A stretch of 64,000 bases of DNA from Agrostemma githago (taxonomy: Eukaryota > Streptophyta > Magnoliopsida > Caryophyllales > Caryophyllaceae). Position numbers and translations under genes: made by a program. The notes beneath the pieces are model-generated. The model was given only the letters and a program-made list of their open reading frames with translations. It did no database searches and had not been told where the DNA came from. Positions within the stretch are counted from its first letter, which is position 1; each line of letters opens with the position of its first letter. This document shows, piece by piece, positions 1 through 11,231 of this stretch. Location of the stretch: the NCBI GenBank assembly GCA_958450325.1, contig OY288256.1, positions 49,990,953 to 50,054,952 of the forward strand. Reading direction: 5' to 3'.

Positions 1-1114
1 GAGGACATTCACAGCAGACCCGTCGTCGACTAGGGTCATTAGTAGGTACTTAACCCGGCAAATTACCGTGATATACAGAGCCAGATTGTGAGAGGCCCCG
101 AACGGTGGTAGGTCGGCATCCGAGAAGGTGACTACTGGGCCTTCTTCTTTGGACTTGCCCTTGAGGTAGGGCAGGATAGTGGCTACCATTTCAGTAGGGG
201 TAACCTGGGAGTCGACCTTGATCTGATCGAGAGCCTTAGTAAGTGCCTCTCGGTGTTCTTGTGAGCTAACCAAGAGTTGCCATATAGTGAGGTCAACTCG
301 GGTTCTCTTCAATTGTTTGACAAGAGCCGTATCGGTACTTGGCTCTTCAATGGCCTCTTCCGTCCTGGCAAGTTCAGTGACGGTTGCCGGGACTGAGATG
401 TCCTTAGAGCTAGTGGCTGAATAAGGACGACCGGCGGTGGTGAGGTGGTTACTGGCTAAGGCCTTGGACTTAGCCTTCCGGATTTCTTCGGGAGTGATAG
501 GGACAGTTTCCCCTTTGGTGAGGTACACACCTTCCTCATCATCGAACCAGATTCCATTGATTTGTGGGATGAAAGAAGAGATAAGGTGAGAACAGTCGAT
601 CACTTCACCGGTGAAGATAGCATGAGAGCTAAAGGGGTTGTCCTTGTTGCTTGGCTTGTCCCCGGGTAACGGTATTTTCCCGCTCTCAATTAAATCCTGA
701 ATTAGATGCTTCAGCTTCCAACATTTCTCGGTATCATGCCCATTGCCCCGATGATATTGGCAATAGGCTTGGGCATTGTAGCCTTTGGAGCGTTTTTCAA
801 CTGGGACTTCAGGAGTTGGGCCTATCGGTTGGACCAGGCCCTTGAAAGATAGCCTTTATAAGGCATATGTATAGGTAGTCCCTATATCAGTGAATACCCT
901 AGGAGGAGTAGTTCTTTTGGATGAGGCATCCAAGAGATTAACCGTGTCAAAGATGCTTCGGGTTGCGGCCGGAGGCTTGGTAGTGGATGAGGAGGCCCCT
1001 TGATATCCCTTGTTTGGTAGTCAGGCTCTCTAGTCTTAGATCGTCTTCAATTCTCATGCCCATTTCAGTAAGGGTGGTGAAATTGGGGATGACAGCATAC
1101 CGGAGGTGGACCCG
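1..1114 (-). pseudogene. Level-0 Tat element: gag-protease fragment
   Basis: This is the continuation of the gag-protease region that begins at 26796 and is split by the level-1 insertion. It aligns by eye with 18025-19125 of the Tat element at 7894-23547, on the same strand. Shared parts include the CCHC-like Cys/His region near 720-760 and the protease active-site region near 20-60, which reads VDDGSAVNVL. Relative to the paralogue there is a net 5-nt deletion near 1020-1040, which shifts the frame, so the copy is probably dead. The rest of pol and the 3' LTR must lie left of the window. Family assignment rests on similarity to the better-preserved copy. Confidence 0.8.
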
Positions 1115-2735
1115 TGATAAGTGTCATTTGTAGTGCCTATTTTGTAGTGTTTTGGTCCCATTTTCCTTGTAGAATCGCTCCTTGGGAGCGGTTTAGGGGC
1201 TTTTTATGCTTCCTTTAGTTCGTTTCAGGTTCCCGAGACCGATTTGGAAGAATTGGAGCGATTCCGACTCGATACATACACATTTTGGAGCCAACGAAGC
1301 TAAGGAACGATGACTCGATGCCTTGGAGTCGACCCCGAGACCTTGGGACCCAATCCCGAGCCTCCGAGACCCGATCCCGAGTCCCGAGAATCGATGGGAA
1401 GCCCATGAGAAGCAAGGAAGAACCAAAAAGTTCATATTGGAAGCCTACAAGGCTCATCCCGGACGGGTATGGCCTCATCCCGTCCGGGATGAAGGAGCAA
1501 AAAGAGAAGCTGCTGTCTGTGGGCCATCCCGATCGGGAAGGTGGCATCCCGATCGGGACCGACCTCGTCCCGACCGGGACCACCTCGTCTCGGCCGGGAC
1601 GGGCCACTGCTACTCCGCTTTGTTTCTTTTCTTCTCCCTTTCATTTGTAACCCTATATATACTCTTCCCTTGTTATGTTAAGCTTATGTTAGACATTAGA
1701 GACAAAACCCTAGATAATTTTAGCATAGATTAGCATAGATTAGGGTAGATTAGTCCTTAGATTATCGTTAATCTTAGATTAGTACTTGTAATTTGGGAAT
1801 TCTTCAAGATCTCCACCAAGCTTGACAAACTTGGATGTATGTTTTGGGTTTTTTCTCATTTATGCAAGTTTCCTTCTTCCTTCCATCTTGTTAGTAGGTA
1901 TAATCTTCTTTTCCTTTCACTTAATCTTGTTCCTTCATTAAAGTTTGAATCTTTGTTCTTGTTATGGTTCATAGTTCATAGTTATTGTTAGTTTCTTCAT
2001 GTTTGTTTTGATGTTTGTGATGATTCCTCTTCTTAGTGTTAGTTTTAGTATAGATATGTTAGAGTAGTATCTTTCTAGGGTTAGTAAGGCGATTAGGGTG
2101 TTAATTGGATGATTAAGGGATTGTTGGAGATGTTGGTGGAAGATTTGGGTTTCCTCTTGTATAATGCACATCACATGTTTGTTGAAATGCTTGATTGACT
2201 AAGTATGTACGAATGCTTGTTTTTCTTGCTTTTCTTTGTGGGTGATAGTTGTTTGTGGGTTCGGTCCCCTCATTAAGTTGCGAGAGCCCGGTGAGGACGA
2301 CCCCTAGGTCGGTCTAAGTTGCGAGAGCCCGGATTCGACCTAGGCCTTTAGCGTGCTAGTAACCCCGATTGTGTTGTGTATCGCCGAGTTGGGTTTTAGG
2401 TGGAACCTCTAGGTGAGTCTAAGTTGCGAGAGCCCGGTCATTACCTAGATTACCCTACTACCTCCTTCACCTCTAGTTCTCCTTCGACCATTCCGTTACC
2501 CCTTTGACCCCGACCTAATCCTAGCCCGTTTCCTTTGATAGTTCTCTTGCTTTAGACCTAGCTTAGCCTTAGTCTCCTCCCCATAGATTAGCTCGTCTCG
2601 AACTTAGTCCTTGACCGTAGCATACCTTAGTCCGACCTCCCGTCCTTGTGGATTCGACCAGACTTACCCTAGCTACCCATTAGGTTAGCCGGTTTTATTT
2701 GACGGTTGGGATTCACGACAAATCCCTACCCATCA
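1115..2735 (+). repeat. Level-1 element, 5' LTR (1621 bp)
   Basis: It starts TGATAAGTGTC and ends CCCATCA, and matches 24505-26104 nearly base for base. A cluster of short palindromes of the type TCCCGAYCGGGA lies at about 1463-1600. A TATA-like CCTATATATACTC at about 1652 follows, so the U3/R boundary is probably near 1680. The direct repeat AAGTTGCGAGAGCCCGG occurs three times between 2270 and 2440. ORFs in this stretch only read through the palindromes and are not genes. Confidence 0.92.
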
Positions 2736-2738
2736 AAT

Positions 2739-2756
2739 TGGCGTCGTTGCCGGGGA
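2739..2756 (+). promoter_or_regulatory. Primer-binding site, tRNA-Asp type
   Basis: TGGCGTCGTTGCCGGGGA lies 3 bases after the LTR end. Athila elements typically carry TGGCGCCGTTGCCGGGGA, complementary to tRNA-Asp; this copy differs at one position. It marks the minus-strand DNA start and shows that 1115-2735 is the 5' LTR. Confidence 0.8.
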
Positions 2757-2905
2757 CGGAGTAGTTTAGACTTTTGTTTGCTTAGTTGTGGACTTTGTTC
2801 TTGATTTTTGTGTTCTCTTCTCCTTGTGTATCTCCGTTCTTCTTCTTGTGTGTTACTCTCCCTTCCTAGTGGCTCAAAAGCACTAGGATACTAACGTTTG
2901 CTCAA

Positions 2906-4183
2906 GTGCTTCTAGTTCATCCTATGTACCTAAGCGACGTTATGGACATGGCTTGTCCAAGCTACCATCAATCATCACGAGACAACTATGGGGCGAATTA
3001 CCAAAACCCACAACTTTACCAACCATATCAACCTCATCAACAATCTTATGAACCCTCTTCTTATGGTTACCAAGAAAGTTGTCAAGGATCGTTCCCACAT
3101 CCTAACAACTACCAAACACCCTCACATAACCCACAACCAAATATCCTTGAGACTTGTCAAATGTTGGCCCAAACACAAGGGAGCCAACATGAGATGATGA
3201 TGTTATTGCAAAAGGGTCAACAATTGTTGTTGACTCAAATACAAGGGGTTAGGGAGGAGTTCAAGGCCCAAATAGAGGTGCAAGATGCTCGAATCAATGC
3301 ACTCATGGCTCATATCACGATGTCGGCCACTCGAGCTCCACAACATGTTGAGGAAGGTTCATTTGGGCAAGAAGGTCGGGTGCCTCCACAAGTAAGTCAA
3401 CCCGATTGTGAAGCTACAAATGAAGAAGAGGGGGTCGATCAAGAGACCATTGTTGAGTGTTGTTTGGGCGGTGAAGATAGGGGAAGAATAGAGGAAGTTG
3501 AGGCTTCAAGGGCCCACAATGAGGAGGGAGTTGAGCATGATTATCAAGATAGCTCTTGGGGAGCCAATGTATTGGCTATAAAGTTGGATTTGTTCGATTT
3601 TCTTCGTGATGAACCGGGTGTTGACAATCCAAACCCAAGTGAAGAGATGACCCCTCTAGGCCATATTGACAAGGTGAGTGAAAAGGAGCGCAATACTTGG
3701 GAAAAAGAAGTAGATGCCTTGGAACTTGCTTTGTATGGGAATTTGGAGGATCCTAAACCCTCCAATGAAGAAAACTTGATGCTTTATCCTCCTCTACCGC
3801 ACTCGATGTCTAGCCCTTTGTCTTGTGAAACGGTTGGTGAAGAGGATCCTTGTCGGGCGGTGGAAAAGAGTTCCACTCTCGACCCCGTAGAAGAAGCGAC
3901 ACCCCTAGGGTGTGATCTCCCACATCATGACACCGAGCACAACTCTAGACCACTATACCTACCGGATGGTCATAAGAGTCGTAGCTATGTTGGTTTGGAA
4001 GACCCGGAAGATCACGAGAACCCCGAGCATATTGAAGACGATCGCTTCTTCCCTCCGACTTGGAAACTTTTGGGAGTGGCTAGGCTCGGCCATGTGAGCT
4101 TAAATGAAGATGTTGCTAGAGCATTTGACTTACTCCTTCGAGCTCTTGATGGCTATGGAGGCGTTGTTGGTGAGAGTAATTAG
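2906..4183 (+). CDS. 425-aa ORF of level-1 element, possibly gag-derived
   Basis: This is the only long ORF of the level-1 element, about 150 bp after the PBS. Residues about 10-80 are rich in Gln, Tyr, Asn and Pro (repeated YQPYQPHQQ-type text). A helical, Gln-rich, coiled-coil-like stretch with few charges follows at about 85-140. The C-terminal two thirds are strongly acidic (Glu/Asp clusters). I see no CCHC knuckle, no Retrotrans_gag signature and no enzymatic motif. The Tyr/Gln-rich segment before a helical stretch loosely recalls the C-terminal part of Athila Gag, which is inference. The start is the first ATG in frame; a later Met at residue 13 or 15 is also possible. The frame is intact, so the protein may still be made. 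Function unknown. Confidence 0.6.
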   Translation: MLLVHPMYLSDVMDMACPSYHQSSRDNYGANYQNPQLYQPYQPHQQSYEPSSYGYQESCQGSFPHPNNYQTPSHNPQPNILETCQMLAQTQGSQHEMMMLLQKGQQLLLTQIQGVREEFKAQIEVQDARINALMAHITMSATRAPQHVEEGSFGQEGRVPPQVSQPDCEATNEEEGVDQETIVECCLGGEDRGRIEEVEASRAHNEEGVEHDYQDSSWGANVLAIKLDLFDFLRDEPGVDNPNPSEEMTPLGHIDKVSEKERNTWEKEVDALELALYGNLEDPKPSNEENLMLYPPLPHSMSSPLSCETVGEEDPCRAVEKSSTLDPVEEATPLGCDLPHHDTEHNSRPLYLPDGHKSRSYVGLEDPEDHENPEHIEDDRFFPPTWKLLGVARLGHVSLNEDVARAFDLLLRALDGYGGVVGESN

Positions 4184-4264
4184 TGTAAATATCTTTTCCC
4201 TTTCTTTTGTGCTTGTATTTGTGTTTGTGTTTGTTTGTATAGTTTGGTTTCTAGGATTTGTTAG

Positions 4265-5906
4265 TGATAAGTGTCATTTGTAGTGCCTATTTTGTAGTGT
4301 TTTGGTCCCATTTTCCTTGTAGAATCGCTCCTTGGGAGCCGTTTAGGGGCTTCTTATGCTTCCTTTAGTTCGTTTCAGGTTCCCGAGACCGATTTGGAAG
4401 AGTTGGAGCGATTCTGACTCGATACATACACATTTTGGAGCCAACGAAACTAAGGAACGATGACTCGATGCCTTGGAGTCGACCCCGAGACCTTGGGACC
4501 CAATCTCGAGCCTCCAAGACCCGATCCAGAGTCCCGAGAATCGATGGGAAGCCCATGAGAAGCAAGGAGGGACCAAAAAGTTCATATTGGAAGCCTACAA
4601 GGCTCATCCCGGACGGGTATGGCCTCATCCCGTCCGGGATGAAGGAGCAAAAAGAGAAGCTGCAGTCTGTGGGCCATCCCGATCGGGAAGGTGGCATCCC
4701 GACCGGGACCGACCTCGTCCCGACCGGGACCGACCTCGTCCCGACCGGGACCACCCCGTCTCGGCCGAGACGGGCCACTGCTACTTCGCTTTGTTTCTTT
4801 TCTTCTCCCTTTCATTTGTAACCCTATATATACTCTTCCCTTGTTATGTTAAGCTTATGTTAGACATTAGAGACTAAACCCTAGATAATTTTAGCATAGA
4901 TTAGCATAGATTAGTGTAGATTAGTCCTTAGATTATCGTTAATCTTAGATTAGTACTTGTAATTTGGGAATTCTTCAAGATCTTCACCAAGCTTGACAAA
5001 CTTGGATGTTTGTTTTGGGTTCTTCCATTTATGCAAGTTTCTTTCTTCCTTTCTTCTCTAGTATGGTATAATCTCCCTTTTCCTTCTTCTTAATCTTGTT
5101 TTTATCATTCAAGTTTGTATCTTTGTTCTTGTTTTGGTTCATAGTTCATAGTTCTTGTTAGTTTCTTCATCTTTGTTTTGATTGTTATGTTGTTTCATCT
5201 TATTAGTGTTAGTTTTAGTTTAGATATGTTAGAGTAGTGTTCTTGCTAGGGTTAGTAAGGTGATTAGGGTGTTAATTGGATGATTAAGGGATTGTTGGAG
5301 ATGTTGGTGGAAGATTTGGGTTTCCTCTTATATGATGCACATCACATGTTTGTTGAAATGCTTGATTGACTAAGTATGTACGAATGCTTGTTTTTCTTGC
5401 TTTTCTTTTGTGGGTGATAGTTGTTTGTGGGTTCGGTCCCCTCATTAAGTTGCGAGAGCCCGGTGAGGACGACCCCTAGGTCGGTCTAAGTTGCGAGAGC
5501 CCGGATTCGACCTAGGCCTTTAGCGTGCTAGTAACCCCGATTGTGTTGTGTATCGCCGAGTTGGGTTTTAGGTGGAACCTCTAGGTGAGTCTAAGTTGCG
5601 AGAGCCCGGTCATTACCTAGATTACCCTACTACCTCCTTCACCTCTAGTTCTCCTTCGACCATTCCGTTACCCCTTTGACCCCGACCTAATCCTAGCCCG
5701 TTTCCTTTGATAGTTCTCTCGCTTTAGACCTAGCTTAGCCTTAGTCTCCTCCCCTTAGATTAGCTCGTCTCGAACTTAGTCCTTGACCGTAGCATACCTT
5801 AGTCCGACCTCCCGTCCCTGTGGATTCGACCCGACTTACCCTAGCTACCCACTATGTTAGCCGGTTTTATTTGACGGTTGGGATTCACGACAAATCCCTC
5901 CCATCA
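4265..5906 (+). mobile_element. Solo LTR of the level-1 family (1642 bp)
   Basis: A full LTR with the same ends as 1115-2735 is flanked directly by GTTAG at 4260-4264 and 5907-5911. No internal domain follows, so it is a solo LTR left by LTR-LTR recombination of an independent insertion into the level-1 element. It is more divergent from the other two LTRs (several indels at 5030-5110). It has three copies of the 21-bp palindrome unit near 4695-4755, where the 5' LTR has two and the 3' LTR one. Confidence 0.92.
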
Positions 5907-6116
5907 GTTAGCCTTTGTGGAACTCTTGTTCATTAGGATTTTTGATGAGCGATGTGAGGGAGGGAATTTGATGTTGTATTTGAGTTCATTGTGATAGGTG
6001 TGAAGGAAAGGTGATTCCTAGAGGAGAGTAGATAATGATAGAGCATGGATCGTGAGTTGGAAGTCGGTTTCTGAAGCTTCGGTGAAGTTTTTGGGGTTTT
6101 GGAGGTCAAGAAGACC

Positions 6117-6301
6117 CATCCCGGGCGGGAAGGGAGCTTCCCGACCGGGAAGGATGTGCCATCCCGACCGGGAAGAAGCCGTCCCGATCGGGATGGAGGT
6201 GCAAAAATTGGAGCTTGCTGGAGTGCCATCCGGGAAGGTGGCTTCCCGATCGGGACGAGTGTGTCTTCCCGACCGGGACCATCCATCCCGACCGGGATGG
6301 T
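6117..6301. repeat. Cluster of TCCCGAYCGGGA palindromes
   Basis: About seven near-perfect 12-14-bp palindromes (for example TCCCGACCGGGA and TCCCGATCGGGA) are spaced about 20-30 bp apart. The same type of cluster lies in the LTRs at 1463-1600, 4607-4775 and 24843-24970. A low-copy tandem origin with later drift, or selected binding sites, are both possible. Confidence 0.75.
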
Positions 6302-7068
6302 CTCTTTTCTCCTCTTTTGGCCTCTTCTTTGACATTTGAGCCCACCCAACCATTGTATACCCCCACCTAACCTCCCTACCCATCCTTGCTCATGTCATAT
6401 GACCCTTACACTTCATTTACATACCCTCACCTCAATTCGCTTCCCTTTACACCAAATTTCACATCGATTCCCACTCCCCTCACACCATTACTACCTCTAC
6501 CATGCGTACCTATCGAGCTTGAAGCGGAATAGCAATGATGAAGACAAGAAAGTACCTATATTGATCTATGAGACGATGGTGAGAGTGAGTTGCTAACCTA
6601 TGGTACGACAACTATCCTTTCTTTTCCGTCTTTTATTGCTTGTTTTCCTTTGTTTACTCCCCTTCCCCTTGTACACTTTTGTGTCATGGTGTCATGGTGG
6701 CCCTCGAGGCCTTGGTATATGTTGCTCCCGACTCTCGATGATGTGACTATATCGAGAGTCATTTTCAAAATCCAAATTTTACAAGTTTTTCACTTTCTTT
6801 TTTGAGGATTTAGTCGGATTTAGGCGGAATCCGGTCTAGGTGACTTGATTACACCTAGCCCTCCCCTCCCATTTCCTTTTATTTCCTTCTTTTTATTTCT
6901 TCCCCCATCCATATCTTTCCTTGTCTCGGCCCATGGTGATTTGATTACACCCCGGCCGGACGCTTTCTACCCTTTTCTCCATCTTTTCTTTTTGATTTTT
7001 AGCTTTATTTTCGTAGTTTCTTTTGTCTCTCCGCACCCTACGATCGAGCATGAGGACATGGCTCGATT

Positions 7069-7082
7069 TAAGTGTGGGGGAG
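7069..7082 (+). promoter_or_regulatory. Internal polypurine-tract-like site
   Basis: TAAGTGTGGGGGAG repeats the tract that directly precedes the 3' LTR (24490-24503). It may be a second plus-strand primer or a relic of an internal duplication. Confidence 0.45.
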
Positions 7083-7893
7083 CGATATTCTAGTATAGTT
7101 AGTTTTATTTTCTTAGTTTTTCGAAAAAATCTTAAAAATCCCTAAAAATTTGAAAAAAACTCACAAAAATCAAAAAGATTTTCCTTTTTTGTGTGTTTTC
7201 CTTTTTTGTTTTTGTGTCGTATTTTTGTTATGTTGTACGTGCTTTGCCTCCCTTTTTCCTTATAGGTTGCTTAATCACCGTTAGCTTTGGAGAGCTTTCA
7301 AGACACCCGGTAACATCTTTTCACCCTATTTCCTCTTTGTTTCTTTTGGAGTTTGGAGGAGATGTGTGTTGTGGTGTGCTCGGGTGGAGCTTTGTAAAGT
7401 TTGTGGACGATTTGGTGGCTTGTTTGGAAATTCGGGGTGGTGTTTGTGTTGTTTATGTGTTTGTTTCTCCTTGTTTTGTTTTGTTTTTGTTTTGTGGCCT
7501 TTTGTCTCTTTTTCTTTCATTTTCGTCATGTCTTCGTCTTATGTTGTGTTAGTTGTGTCTTGTGTGTGTAAACCGTTTTCGAAAACCCGGTTTAGAGGCT
7601 AGTGTGCGGGTGTCTACTTTCCCTTTTTAGTAGTGTAAATCGAGTCTTGGACCTTAGCCTAGTAAAATGACCCTAAATCAATGAGTTCGTTGGTCTTTTA
7701 CCTTGTGTCCACCTAGCTTACTAGGGATTTACTACGGGATTTGCACTTTTGACCATTATGACCACCCACGGTGTGAAAAGGCCTTGGTTACCGAGTCTCG
7801 TCCCTTAGGTGACCGTGTTTGGGATTGTTTGATTAGTCCAAGTTCTCCCCTTTTTGTGAGTATGAAGGGAAGACGTCGTCCCGACATACCCAT

Positions 7894-10378
7894 TGTGGAC
7901 ATGACGTAGGTCCACCCCGACGCGGCGAAGCGCGGGTTTGGGTAGGCGAATGAATCTCGTGGTAAGATTGTTCTCGGGTTCGAAATTTAAGTCAAAATGG
8001 AGTCGCCACCGAATTTTGTGGTTATTCGGAACCATACGAGCCCACTCTATGTCGTCATGGGCTATACACAGTAAGCCCACTCCGATTTCAGAGTTTATGG
8101 GGCTCGTCCCTTTGCATTGCGATACCGATACCATCTATACCGGTAATCGTGTAAAGAATGACTCTCGTGCGCCAAGGATTTCGGACATCCGGAAACCAAA
8201 GGTTCTGAGTAAGGGGTGAGGGTACGTGTTGGGAAGCCCACTAAGGACACCCAACCCCGCCCGCACATGGCGGCCTCTACTAAGACACCGTTCGTGTTCG
8301 TGTACGCGCGCTAGTAAAATAATTAAATGATATGCAAACAGCGTTTTGTCTAAGCATGTGAATTTTGCGTTAACTACGTCATTTAATGCATCTTATTATT
8401 GGTCGAAATGGTTTAGCATGCAAGGTTCATTTATAAAGCGTAAAAGCAAATAAAATAAATGAAGCTCGAAAGGAAATAAAAAGCGTACAAGCTACACGGG
8501 CGGAAATACAACCCGGAATTCACAATACAACATAAACGAAATAACATAAAATAAAGGTAGAACGGACCCGTATGAAAGCTAGACCACGAAATATGTAGAT
8601 GGACTAACCCCGCTTAAATACATATTATGTTACGTATTAAACGAAGGACGGAAATATGAGACTGCGGCGTATTACTAGCCTAATCTCACATCCCGTAGTC
8701 TTGTCCCGACTTATCACGTCAGAGTGGTCAAAGTCGTTCTACGTGTCGTGATGTGTAGGTTTTGAAAAATGAGGAGGGTCATGCAATGGTCTAAAGTCGA
8801 TAAAGAACGGGGCTCGAAATATGTGTCCAAGCCCTCGGGTTTGCGTGTTATGAGACCCACCCGATCGAGTCATTGACTGACTCGGTCGAGTGTGTCATTA
8901 GCGTGGCTACTGACCACTTTTTGGGGTGCTACTCGATCGAGTGGCCTATGGCACTCGATCGAGTGCCCCCTGTACGAGAGGTAACTCGCCTCGTTTTATG
9001 ACTTGAAATCGATAGTCGGCCTAACCAAGTACGAATATTACATGATTCGTACTTAGTGCGACCTCCGGTATTATAATCGTATATGAGCGATTATAATACC
9101 GTCATCGGGATTTTATGAAAATGTTTTATGTTAGATTAGGAAATTTTGAATTGGTGACGAAATGTATCCCTCTACGTCACGACATCGGAACTAACCCTTT
9201 CGGGTTATGTGATGTCGGTTTTCGTGTCAACGGGTTTCGTACCAATTATGGAAAGGGGATTAAATCCGTTCAACTACGACGGATCACGATCTCGTCACGC
9301 CCTTGAGTACATTGGGGCGGGGCTCCTCGAAAGGGCTCCACCTCCGTCGTTGCTCGTAAAGGGATTAGACGGACCAAAAGTGATCATCGTAGTCAAACGT
9401 TTTAAAACCGATTTTGATACTAGTTTACATATACACGGTATTGATAATGTAAACGACGATAAAATGACATAAAACAAAGATATAAAAATGCAAAAATGTT
9501 AGTGTTAGTGTTGTGATGATCATGACTACAATACAATAAAAATAAGCAAAATGACGGAATAAATAAAGATCGAAAGAGAAATTAGGACACCCTCAACATA
9601 GATGCTAGTATAGGACCTCGGAAATGGACTCGTAAATAGCGGCACGGCTTGAGAGTATCGAGGACGTACGTGAGTTATGGTGTGTATGGATGTTGTGTCG
9701 GTTTCCGAGGTATAAATGGCTCGGATTTTGATGTGTTTTGCTTAGGGTTTGTAGTGTAGGTATGTAGGGTTGTAGTAGGGTAAAAGGTGACTGAAGTTGT
9801 AGGGTAAAAATGAATGAAAAATCTGAAATGCATGGGGGGGGGGTGAAGCGGTATTTATAGACTTCACCCCTCGACCTAGGGGCACTCGATCGAGTGGCCC
9901 TAGTGCACTCGATCGAGTGCCTTCGCAAATGGGCCAAACCCGGGTTCAAGGCGCTCCACTCGATCGAGTGGGGTCAATCCACTCGATCGAGTGGGTCAAC
10001 AAATCGAGATAAATAAGGGATGTTTGACTTGATTGATTTGTTTGTTATTTTTTGAATTTATTTGTGCGCCAATCTGAACCTGGCTGATTTATGAGATGGT
10101 TTCGTCTTTGACCGGGTTTTGACCCGATCGCCAAAAGACGGGATTTATCTTTGGTGTCGGTTTTGGCCCAAATTAGTCTCATTTGACTCGGAACGACCCA
10201 CTGGGCCTGAATTTGAGGTCTGTTTTGTGAGATTTTTACTCCGCTAAAAGTCCATGTCGGATATTATGAATTTCGAGCCCAAATCCGAGTATACTAAGTC
10301 ACGTTGACGTCCGATCATCATCGGGTGTTTTTCGGAGACTACCATAGACACGTGGCAGTCAAAATGCGGGTGTCTACA
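7894..10378 (-). repeat. Level-2 Tat element, 3' LTR (2485 bp)
   Basis: It matches 21060-23547 almost completely. It carries the palindrome ACTCGATCGAGT in pairs at 8931-8964, 9883-9920 and 9956-9994, plus a degenerate pair near 8863-8892. A G-run (nine G) is at about 9833-9841. On the minus strand a TATA-like stretch CTATAAATACCGC lies at about 9851-9860, just downstream (in minus sense) of the palindromes at 9883-9994. Those pairs therefore sit directly upstream of the likely LTR promoter. Confidence 0.92.
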
Positions 10379-10391
10379 GAGCCCCCACTCT
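10379..10391 (-). promoter_or_regulatory. Polypurine tract of level-2 Tat element
   Basis: On the minus strand AGAGTGGGGGCTC abuts the 3' LTR, the expected place for the plus-strand primer. Confidence 0.7.
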
Positions 10392-11126
10392 GACTGAGGC
10401 TTGGACAAGGCAAAAGTCAGAGTAGCTACCAAGCCTGTTAAGACCTGGTAGACTTCCGGTCGGGTCGTTTATAGTCCAGTGGACTTGCGTGAAGGGCTCG
10501 CCAGCCATAAGCAGAGGGTCATACCTGTCCTGATGATGATAGCTTCGCGGGGAGTCAGACTTGTAGCATAAGTCTTGGGCGCGCCTATATGTGGGCCCAT
10601 CCCGCATCATTTCGGGAAAAATGCCGCCTCGGGCGTTCAGCTGGGGAAGTATGTGAGCTGTACGAGCTTGCCTTCGAAGCCTTGAGTCGTACTTGAGCTG
10701 ATGATGGGGCTCCGTGGGGAGTAAAGCTTGCCTTTTTTGGGGAGTAGGTGTACCCGTATGCCGACACATCGCACTTTGGATGTAGCACACCGGGGAAAAG
10801 CTGACTCCGTTGGGGAAATTAAATAGTTTCGCGGGGACTTGCTTCTTGAAGTCTGGGGTGTACCTGTATGCTGACACATAACAACTTGCATGTAACATGT
10901 AGGTAAAATGTTGACTCTCGCTGGGGAGAAAAAAAAGATTGAATAATTTTTGAAGGAAAAAATTTGCGAAAAAAATTTTATCACAGAAAAATTTGGAGAC
11001 TCTTAGGAAAGCTCGAGACAGCTTGATTCCTATTCTGGGTTCTAAGTTTGAAATTAGGCCTGTGCGCACATAGGGCCCAGCTTGCTGAGGAGGCAGGGTA
11101 GTTAGGTTTTCTGTTAGGTTTCCTCA
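10392..11126. other. Tat 3' region between LTR and antisense promoter
   Basis: It holds no convincing gene. It includes repeated text of the form GTGTACCTGTATGC-CGACACAT (near 10748 and 10858) within a roughly 110-bp imperfect tandem repeat. ORFs on the minus strand here are shadows of composition. Confidence 0.5.
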
Positions 11127-11135
11127 TTATAAATA
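11127..11135 (+). promoter_or_regulatory. TATA box of antisense gene
   Basis: TTATAAATA lies about 100 bp upstream of the ATG at 11232, and a pyrimidine-rich leader (CTTCTTTTCCTTCTC) follows. This is a good plant core promoter, oriented opposite to the element's own genes. Confidence 0.65.
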
Positions 11136-11231
11136 TGAGAATCCCTGCTTCAGTTCTCTGCATCTCAACTCAAACTCTTCTTTTCCTTCTCAAAATCTTT
11201 TAGACTTTCAAGAAAGTTAGAAATCTCTGCT

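Larger units (their letters stand above)
5912..7893 (+). other. Level-1 internal region, no convincing gene
   Basis: This sequence continues the level-1 internal domain between the solo LTR and the inserted Tat element. It holds a palindrome cluster (6117-6301), T-rich and pyrimidine-rich tracts, and a polypurine-tract-like TAAGTGTGGGGGAG at 7069-7082. Short ORFs here are of biased composition (Phe/Ser/Leu runs from T-rich DNA) and match no family I know. Confidence 0.6.

Noticed and set aside
1193..1733. Overlapping ORFs on both strands in the LTRs (also 4343-4877 and 24583-25102)
   Set aside because: They read through palindromic TCCCGAYCGGGA repeats, recur in every LTR copy, and show no protein-like conservation; they are by-products of palindromes.
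8931..9994. CRISPR-like array from repeated ACTCGATCGAGT
   Set aside because: Repeats are 12-16 bp palindromes in irregular pairs, without regular spacers or cas genes, in a plant genome.
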